A stretch of DNA of 5,787 nt from Acidimicrobiia bacterium. GTDB taxonomy: Bacteria; Actinomycetota; Acidimicrobiia; Acidimicrobiales; Ilumatobacteraceae. Below the pieces are notes generated by a model. That model searched no databases and had not been told where the DNA came from. It worked only from the letters and a program-made list of their open reading frames with translations. The translations under genes and the position numbers were made by a program. The stretch is taken from contig JAUHYJ010000263.1 of assembly GCA_030425785.1 (NCBI GenBank), positions 1 to 5,787 on the forward strand, written 5' to 3'. Positions 1-4,379 of this stretch are shown here, piece after piece. Every line of letters begins with the position of its first letter. Position 1 is the stretch's first letter.

Positions 1-793
1 CGCGCCGGAACGACATCGACGACCCGCTCGTCGACTGTGCCACGGCGGCGACGTCATCGGGATCGACCACCGCGAGCACCGGATAGCCGCCGGTCGTCGG
101 ATGGTCGGCGAGCATCATGATCGGGTCACCATCGGGCGGGACCTGGATGGCGCCGCGCACCAGCCCCTCGCTCGGGAGCTCTCGTTCGACCACGCGCTCG
201 AGCGGCGGGCCGGTCAGTCGGACGCCGACGCGGCTCGCCACGGTGACGCGCCACGGCGAGGACGTCAGTGCGTCGAACGCGTCCGGGGCGAACCAGTCGG
301 CGCGGGGACCCGGCCACACGCGGACGCGACCGTCATGTCGTCGGGCCGGCACCATCTCGGCGACCGATCCGTCGGGCTCGGGTCCGACGGAGATCGCTTC
401 GCCCGCGATCAGACCGGGCGGCCCGAGCCCCGAGAGCGTGTCGTGCGACCGCGACCCGAGGACCTGGTCGACGTCGACGCCCCCGCGCACGGCCAGGTAG
501 TGCCACTGCCGACGCCCGTCGGCTCGCACGGTCAGCGCCTGGCCGAGGCGCAGGCCGACCGGCGCGTCGTGCTGCGACGTGGCGACGAGCAGATCTCGCC
601 GCGCGCTGACGACGAGGCCGCCGGCGGTCTCCAACACCGCCGCGTCGGCCGGGTTGCCGACCGACCGGTTGAGCAGGCCCATCAACCCCGGATCGACCGC
701 CCCGGCGGCGGGAACGCCCAGGTGGGCCAAGCCGCGTCGCCCGCCGTCCTGGACGGTCGTGGCCACGCCGAGCTCGACGATCTCGAGGCTCAT
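1..793 (-). CDS. pxpC: 5-oxoprolinase subunit C (PxpC/KipA, biotin-dependent-carboxylase-like domain), 3' end cut by window
   Basis: PxpC works with PxpA and PxpB in the cytoplasm to open 5-oxoproline to glutamate at the cost of ATP. I translated this frame by hand: 264 residues are visible with no stop before the left window edge. Family usual length is about 290-310, so only the extreme C-terminus is missing. Family motifs occur in order: TTVQDGGRRG (residues 12-21), GVPAAGAVD (26-34), SVGNPADAAVLE (44-55), YLAVRGGVDVDQVLGSRS (99-116), GPRADWF (162-168), SRVGVRLTG (187-195), and ELPSEGLVRGAIQVPPDG (205-222) followed by LADHPTTGGYPV (228-239). The ATG start overlaps the pxpB stop by 4 nt (ATGA), which implies translational coupling. 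The Shine-Dalgarno is weak (CAGGTT, about a dozen bases upstream), as expected for a coupled gene. The last visible stretch (QSTSGSSMSFRR) is a loose match to the usual PG-x-x-V-R-F ending. Motif density makes the family assignment secure; the function follows from family knowledge. Confidence 0.94.
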   Translation of the reverse strand, partial: MSLEIVELGVATTVQDGGRRGLAHLGVPAAGAVDPGLMGLLNRSVGNPADAAVLETAGGLVVSARRDLLVATSQHDAPVGLRLGQALTVRADGRRQWHYLAVRGGVDVDQVLGSRSHDTLSGLGPPGLIAGEAISVGPEPDGSVAEMVPARRHDGRVRVWPGPRADWFAPDAFDALTSSPWRVTVASRVGVRLTGPPLERVVERELPSEGLVRGAIQVPPDGDPIMMLADHPTTGGYPVLAVVDPDDVAAVAQSTSGSSMSFRR

Positions 794-1386
794 GCCGCGA
801 CGAACCTGACGTGGGTGCCCGGTGGGAGCAGTGCCGGCGGGTCTCGATCGACGTCGAACAGCGTGATCGTCGTCCTGCCGAGCAGGTGCCACCCGCCGGG
901 AGAGACGGTCGGATAGACGGCGCTGTAGCCGGCGGCGATCGCCACCGAACCGGCGGGGACACGGGTCCGCGGTGTGGCGCGGCGCGGCAGCTCGAGCGCC
1001 GGCGGCAGCCCCGACAGGTAGGCGAACCCGGGCGCGAACCCGCAGAAGGCGACCTCGAAGTGGGCACCGGTGTGCAGCTCGACCACCTCGTCGACCGTGA
1101 GCCCGACAGCGGCGGCCACGTCGGTGAGGTCCTCGCCGTCGTACACCACCGGGATCTCGACGGACACGGTGGTGCCGTCATCCGGCGCACCGCTCGCCGC
1201 CTCGGCCGCGTCGCGCACCGCAGCGAGCGCCGCCGGGTCGTCGACCGTCACGAGCACCGTCCGGGCCGCCGGGACGACGTCGACGACACCCGGCATCTCC
1301 CGCCGCCGGAGATGTTCGCCGAGATGGGCGGGCTCGGCGACATCGTCGATCAGGACGGCGAGTGGACCCATCGGGACGTACCGCAC
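790..1386 (-). CDS. pxpB: 5-oxoprolinase subunit B (PxpB/KipI family)
   Basis: This is the second subunit of the ATP-dependent 5-oxoprolinase; the same fold includes the Bacillus sporulation-kinase inhibitor KipI. The product is 198 residues, close to the E. coli PxpB length. An N-terminal alpha/beta domain begins VRYVPMGPLAVLI. The C-terminal cyclophilin-like domain carries IPVVYDGEDL (78-87), VVELHTG (101-107), FCGFAPGFAYLSGLP (114-128), PRRATPRTRVPAGSVAIA (134-151) and VYPTVSPGGWHLLGRT (157-172). I chose the GTG at 1386. A TGAGG Shine-Dalgarno lies 6 nt before it, and the first strand of the domain (VRYVP) would be lost if the ATG at 1371 were used. The open frame extends much further upstream, to about 2010, but that part is out of frame across pxpA and has no family similarity. 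The gene begins 8 bp after pxpA and its stop overlaps the pxpC start. A regulatory KipI-like role is possible, but the complete pxpABC set favours the enzyme. Confidence 0.94.
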   Translation of the reverse strand: MRYVPMGPLAVLIDDVAEPAHLGEHLRRREMPGVVDVVPAARTVLVTVDDPAALAAVRDAAEAASGAPDDGTTVSVEIPVVYDGEDLTDVAAAVGLTVDEVVELHTGAHFEVAFCGFAPGFAYLSGLPPALELPRRATPRTRVPAGSVAIAAGYSAVYPTVSPGGWHLLGRTTITLFDVDRDPPALLPPGTHVRFVAA

Positions 1387-1392
1387 CGGAAG

Positions 1393-1397
1393 CCTCA
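1393..1397 (-). promoter_or_regulatory. Ribosome binding site deciding the pxpB start
   Basis: TGAGG on the minus strand overlaps the pxpA stop codon and sits 6 nt before the GTG at 1386. No comparable purine run precedes the next in-frame candidate, the ATG at 1371. This supports the GTG and suggests that ribosomes ending pxpA restart directly on pxpB. Confidence 0.65.
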
Positions 1398-2156
1398 GAT
1401 CGTGAACGCCTGGACGTCGACCGAGGCGACCTCCAGCCCGGACCGCACCGCACGTGCGAGCTCGACGGCCCCGGGGGTGTCGCCGTGGACGCAGATCGAC
1501 CGGGCGTGCACCTCGATCACGGATCCGTCGACCGCCGTGACCCGTCGCTCGATGGCCAGCGCGACCGCTCGATCGGCGACCGCCTGCCGATCGGTGATGA
1601 CCGCACCAGGCTCGCTGCGCGGCACCAGCGTGCCGTCGGCGCGGTACGCGCGGTCGGCGAACGCCTCGGCGACGGGCTCCATGCCCAGCGCATCGGTGAC
1701 GGCCAGCAGCGGCGACGCCGGCGCACCGAGGATCGCCATCGACGGGTCGTACTCGTGGGCGGCCTCGGCGACCGCCTCGGCCTGCTCCGGGTGAGAGATG
1801 CACGCGTGGTAGAGCGCGCCGTGCGGCTTGACGTACTTGACCCCCGTACCCGCAACCTGTGCGAAGGCATCGAGCGCCCCCAGCTGGTACAGCACAGCGT
1901 CGCGCAGCTCGGCGGGGTCGATGTCGATGAACCGGCGGCCGAAGCCCGCCAGGTCGGGATACGCCACCTGCGCACCGATCATGACGCTGCGGTCGGCGGC
2001 CGCCTGGCACACCCGCCGGAGGGTCGACGGATCGCCGGCGTGGAACCCACAGGCGATGTTCGCGCTCGAGACGACGTCGAGCATCGCCTCGTCGTCACCG
2101 AGCCGCCAGATGCCGAACGACTCGCCGAGATCGGAGTTCAGGTCGATGGCGGCCAC
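1395..2156 (-). CDS. pxpA: 5-oxoprolinase subunit A (PxpA, LamB/YcsF family)
   Basis: This subunit has the LamB/YcsF TIM-barrel-like fold and acts with PxpBC on 5-oxoproline, giving glutamate. The product is 253 residues, normal for the family (about 245-255). Signature motifs are DLNSDLGE (5-12), NIACGFHAGDP (33-43), GAQVAYPDLAGFGRR (61-75), VKYVKPHGALYH (106-117), AFADRAYRADGTLVPR (165-180) and ICVHGDTPGAV (221-231). Position 63 is Gln where the E. coli protein has His; I believe GAQV-type variants also occur among actinobacteria. The start is GTG at 2156, which places DLNSDLGE at its usual distance of a few residues from the N-terminus. No ATG fits better. There is no Shine-Dalgarno before it, so translation may be leaderless. 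It is the first gene of the pxpABC block, 48 bp after the DUF4440 gene and 8 bp before pxpB. No signal peptide is visible, so a cytoplasmic location is expected. Confidence 0.95.
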   Translation of the reverse strand: MAAIDLNSDLGESFGIWRLGDDEAMLDVVSSANIACGFHAGDPSTLRRVCQAAADRSVMIGAQVAYPDLAGFGRRFIDIDPAELRDAVLYQLGALDAFAQVAGTGVKYVKPHGALYHACISHPEQAEAVAEAAHEYDPSMAILGAPASPLLAVTDALGMEPVAEAFADRAYRADGTLVPRSEPGAVITDRQAVADRAVALAIERRVTAVDGSVIEVHARSICVHGDTPGAVELARAVRSGLEVASVDVQAFTI

Positions 2157-2162
2157 GCGTCG

Positions 2163-2168
2163 AGCGTA
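2163..2168 (-). promoter_or_regulatory. Possible -10 element of a leaderless pxpA promoter
   Basis: TACGCT on the minus strand fits the TAnnnT pattern of actinobacterial -10 elements. It ends 6 nt before the pxpA GTG, so transcription would begin at or next to the start codon. That agrees with the missing Shine-Dalgarno. I see no -35 hexamer at 16-18 bp spacing; a TTCGAC is present but about 27 bp upstream. In DNA this GC-rich a TAnnnT match can arise by chance, so this is a weak candidate. Confidence 0.25.
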
Positions 2169-2204
2169 GACGGTGCGCGACGACGGCGCCGCCAGGTCGA
2201 ACCG

Positions 2205-2564
2205 TCAGGTGGCGGGGGTCTGCTGGTACAGCGCGAGCCGCCACGTGTCGTCGACGGACACGTAGGTCGACGACATCGCCCCGACGAACGTGGTGTCGCC
2301 CCGGTGGCCGGTGCCCCGATACACGAGCGCCACGACGCCATCGGCGATGTCGACGGTTCTCGGGTCGGCGATGTCGTACCGGTCCCACGTCGGTGCATCG
2401 CCGAGGCTGGTGACGACCTGCTCCCGGTCCATGACCGAACCGTCGGCCAGCACCATCACCCCGTCGGCGGTCATGCGCTCGCCGTAGAACTCGGCTGCGG
2501 TGCCGTCGCACAGCGCCGACCACCCGGCGTGTTCGAGCTCGAGCAGGGATGCCGTCGCGTCCAT
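2205..2564 (-). CDS. DUF4440 / SnoaL-like NTF2-fold small protein, function unknown
   Basis: This 119-residue protein has the layout of the DUF4440 branch of the NTF2-like superfamily. N-terminal helices (LLELEHAGWSALCDG..AAEFY, residues 7-27) lead into MTADGVMVLADG (31-42). A second helical stretch around MDREQVVTSL (45-54) follows. Then come strands VDIADGVVALVYRGTGH (71-87) and ATYVSV-type sequence near 98-104, closing with TWRLALYQQTP (107-117), the usual W-R-L-x-x-x-Q-Q-T-P ending of this family. Members range from enzymes to plain ligand-binding proteins, and no catalytic residue identifies a reaction here. No signal peptide or membrane segment is seen. The ATG at 2564 is the only sensible start; the Shine-Dalgarno is poor. 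The gene lies 39 bp after prcA and 48 bp before pxpA on the same strand, so it could be read from either side. A proteasome-related role is not shown by the sequence. Confidence 0.85.
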   Translation of the reverse strand: MDATASLLELEHAGWSALCDGTAAEFYGERMTADGVMVLADGSVMDREQVVTSLGDAPTWDRYDIADPRTVDIADGVVALVYRGTGHRGDTTFVGAMSSTYVSVDDTWRLALYQQTPAT

Positions 2565-2603
2565 GGCAGGGCCGTACCCGACGAGCCGCCGGTGGAAACC
2601 CGC

Positions 2604-3281
2604 TCAGCCGAGCAGATCGCCGAGTGCGTCGTCGGCGACGCGATGGAAACACCGGCGTCCGTTGCCACGCGACAACGTCGCGACCTCGAGCTCGGCGAGG
2701 GTCAGCTCGCGGTCGGGCCCGGCGAGTGCGGCGACGCCGAGCCGGACGGCGTCGGCGAGGGCGAGCCCGTCGGCGAACCCCTCGGCGAGACGCCCGGAGA
2801 TCGCTTCCGCGTCGCCGCCGAGGACCGCGGTGTCACGCTGGTCGACGACGGTGCCGTCGTAGAGGATGTGGAACATCTGGTCGCCGTCCGGCTCGAGGCC
2901 GACCTCGGCGACCAGGATCTCGACCTCCATCGGCTTCATCTCGTGGGTGAACACCGTGCCGAGGATCTGGGCGAACTGGTTCGCGAGGGTGCGCGCGTCG
3001 ACGTCGTCGCGGGAGTACTGGTAGCCCTTGAGATCGGCGGCACGGATGCCGGCCACCCGGAGCTGGTCGAACTCGTTGTAGCGGCCGACGCCCGCGAACG
3101 CGATGCGGTCGTAGATCTCGCTCACCTTGCGCAGGGTCTCGGACGGGTTCTCGGCGACGATCGCGATCCCGTCGACGTAGCGGATCGCGACGAGTGCACG
3201 GCCGCGGGCGATGCCCTTGCGCGCGTAGTCGGCGCGGTCCTTCATCACCTGCTCGGGCGCGACGTAGAACGGCATCGTCAT
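2604..3281 (-). CDS. prcA: 20S proteasome alpha subunit
   Basis: PrcA forms the outer seven-subunit rings of the cytoplasmic 20S core, which gate substrate entry and dock the ATPase ring or other activators. The product is 225 residues. The N-terminus reads MTMPFYVAPEQVMKDRADYARKG (1-23), the gating segment and helix H0 of bacterial alpha subunits. GIARGRALVA (23-32), VAENPS (42-47) and KVSEIYDRIAFAGVGRYNEFDQLR (52-75) follow. Lys52 falls at the same number as the activator-binding lysine of the Mycobacterium tuberculosis protein. YQYSRDDVDARTLANQFAQILGTVFT (87-112) and KPMEVEILVAEVG (115-127) complete the core. The N-terminus is not a processed catalytic Thr, as expected for alpha. It ends soon after the last helix (ADDALGDLLG) and lacks the longer C-terminal tail of the mycobacterial protein. 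The ATG overlaps the prcB stop by 4 nt and has a GAGGGGAG Shine-Dalgarno 9 nt upstream, which suits equal amounts of alpha and beta. Confidence 0.97.
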   Translation of the reverse strand: MTMPFYVAPEQVMKDRADYARKGIARGRALVAIRYVDGIAIVAENPSETLRKVSEIYDRIAFAGVGRYNEFDQLRVAGIRAADLKGYQYSRDDVDARTLANQFAQILGTVFTHEMKPMEVEILVAEVGLEPDGDQMFHILYDGTVVDQRDTAVLGGDAEAISGRLAEGFADGLALADAVRLGVAALAGPDRELTLAELEVATLSRGNGRRCFHRVADDALGDLLG

Positions 3282-4141
3282 GCGTCGTCACTCCCCTCGT
3301 CACGCTCGTCATCACGCTCATCGGCGACGTCGGCACGCCCGGGACCCGGCGCCGGTGGCGTCGACCGCACGAGCACCTCGTCGGCGATCTCCCGGAAGCG
3401 GGGGGCGAGGTCGTCGTCACCGACCGGCTGCCACCCGTCGGCGGTCACCGTCGCGACGATCGGGTAGATGCCGCGGAGGGCGTCGGGGCCGCCGGTCGCC
3501 GAGTCGGCGTCGGCCGCCTCCCAGAGGCTGCGGACCGACAGGTTGATCGCCTCGTCGCGGGTCATCGCCGCCTTGTAGCCGACCTTGATCACGGTGCCCG
3601 CGTGGAGGCTGCCCGAACCGGTCGCGACGTACTCGCGCTCTTCGTAGCGGCCGCCGGTGACGTCGTACGCCCAGAGCCGCCCGATCTCGCGGCGCAGGTC
3701 GTAGCCGGCGAAGATCGGGACCACGACCATGCCCTGCATGGCCGCCGGCAGGTTGCCGCGCACCATCATCGACAGCTGGTTCGCCTTGCCCTCGAGGCTG
3801 AGCGGCGAGCCCTCGACCTTTTCGTAGTGCTCGAGCTGGAGCTGGAACAGCCGGATCATCTCCATCGCCGGCCCGGCCGCACCGGCGATCGCGACGCCGC
3901 TGTACGAGTCGGCCTGCACGACCTTCTCCATCGACCGATGGGAGATGAGGTTGCCCGAGGTGGCGCGGCGGTCGCCGGCCATGACCACGCCGTCGGCGAA
4001 GCGCAACGCGACGCAGGTGGTGGCGTGGGGGACGTCGATGTGGCCGTCGCCATCGACCCCCGGCCCCATGCCGACCCGACGCAACAGCTCCGGGAAGTTC
4101 GCCCCGGGGTCGTCGGTCGGGGCGAAGAACGGCATCGACAC
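3278..4141 (-). CDS. prcB: 20S proteasome beta subunit, N-terminal threonine protease precursor
   Basis: PrcB makes the inner rings of the 20S core and carries the peptidase site. The 287-residue precursor has a roughly 40-residue propeptide removed by self-cleavage before Thr41 in VPHATTCVAL. Mature-enzyme residues fit: Asp57 is mature Asp17, Lys73 is mature Lys33, Gly87 is mature Gly47, and GSGS (175-178) holds the conserved Ser. SATGGPD (214-220) is also present. S1-pocket positions (mature 20, 31, 45, 49: Ala, Met, Ile, Ala) suggest cleavage after hydrophobic residues. The residue before Thr41 is Ala rather than the usual Gly. The propeptide is shorter than the 57 residues in M. tuberculosis. 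After about residue 258 the tail is charged and probably disordered (PPAPGPGR, then Asp/Glu/Arg repeats). The start is taken as GTG at 4141, 3 bp after pup and 9 nt after a GGCGGG purine run. The ATG at 4135 is an alternative that would drop two residues. Confidence 0.97.
   Translation of the reverse strand: MSMPFFAPTDDPGANFPELLRRVGMGPGVDGDGHIDVPHATTCVALRFADGVVMAGDRRATSGNLISHRSMEKVVQADSYSGVAIAGAAGPAMEMIRLFQLQLEHYEKVEGSPLSLEGKANQLSMMVRGNLPAAMQGMVVVPIFAGYDLRREIGRLWAYDVTGGRYEEREYVATGSGSLHAGTVIKVGYKAAMTRDEAINLSVRSLWEAADADSATGGPDALRGIYPIVATVTADGWQPVGDDDLAPRFREIADEVLVRSTPPAPGPGRADVADERDDERDEGSDDA
3291..3298 (-). promoter_or_regulatory. Strong ribosome binding site for prcA inside the prcB 3' end
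   Basis: GAGGGGAG on the minus strand lies 9 nt before the prcA ATG at 3281, inside the last codons of prcB. It fixes the prcA start at this ATG rather than at the second ATG two codons later. It allows direct initiation in addition to coupling through the ATGA overlap. Confidence 0.7.
3299..3322 (-). repeat. Two-copy 12-bp tandem repeat encoding DERD-DERD in the PrcB tail
   Basis: On the minus strand GATGAGCGTGAT is followed directly by GACGAGCGTGAC. The two copies match at 10 of 12 positions, and the differences are silent third-base changes. They encode PrcB residues 274-281 as two DERD units in the C-terminal tail. A duplication by slippage is the simplest origin. Confidence 0.8.
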
Positions 4142-4144
4142 GGG

Positions 4145-4342
4145 TTACTGCCCGCCCTTCTGGACGTACGACTTCACGAAGTCCTCGGCATTCGTCTCGA
4201 GCACCTCGTCGATCTCGTCGAGCAGGTCGTCGAGGTCGGCCTTCAACTTCTCGCCCGACTCGCTGGTGGCCGGTGCGGCCTCCTCGGTGACCTCGTCGGT
4301 GCGGTCACTGGTGGTCTTCTGCTTGTTGATGCGTTCCGCCAT
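4145..4342 (-). CDS. pup: Prokaryotic ubiquitin-like protein Pup, deamidation-dependent GGQ form
   Basis: Pup is the protein tag that PafA links through its C-terminal Glu side chain to substrate lysines, sending them to the proteasome ATPase. The gene encodes 65 residues, normal for Pup. The N-terminal half is polar and variable (residues 1-30). The conserved half is KLKADLDDLLDEIDEVLE (32-49), which would form the coiled-coil-binding helix, then TNAEDFVKSYVQKGGQ (50-65). The last residue is Gln, so Dop must convert it to Glu before ligation, which agrees with dop immediately upstream. The ATG at 4342 has AGAGGA just 2 nt before it, a short spacing; the wider run GCGAGAGGA gives room for better pairing. 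The stop is TAA, 3 bp before prcB. The many Lys, Asp and Glu residues with no membrane segment fit a disordered cytoplasmic protein. Confidence 0.98.
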   Translation of the reverse strand: MAERINKQKTTSDRTDEVTEEAAPATSESGEKLKADLDDLLDEIDEVLETNAEDFVKSYVQKGGQ

Positions 4343-4379
4343 GGTCCTCTCGCTGCTGTCGCTGGGGTCGTCGGGTGGA

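Noticed and set aside
101..1794. Plus-strand open frames opposite pxpC, pxpB and part of pxpA
   Set aside because: The minus-strand genes carry clear family signatures, while these frames are Arg/Gly/Asp-rich with no domain.
1387..2010. Upstream extension of the pxpB frame, which would make a 406-residue protein
   Set aside because: The extra 208 codons overlap pxpA in another frame and translate to Arg/Gly-rich noise. The GTG at 1386 has a Shine-Dalgarno and matches the family N-terminus.
2157..2204. Palindrome GGCGCC with flanks as a terminator between the DUF4440 gene and pxpA
   Set aside because: Only an 8-bp perfect core (CGGCGCCG) with no loop and no T-tract; such palindromes are common in DNA of this composition.
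2565..2603. Near-palindrome CCACCGGCGG between prcA and the DUF4440 gene as a terminator or operator
   Set aside because: The imperfect 10-bp symmetry has no T-run and no second copy nearby, so there is nothing to separate it from chance.
1362..3467. Very long plus-strand open frame (701 codons) opposite pxpA, the DUF4440 gene and prcA
   Set aside because: It runs antisense across four well-supported genes and their gaps. Its translation is low-complexity, rich in Arg, Gly, Asp and Val, with no recognisable domain. Long antisense frames are expected in GC-rich DNA.
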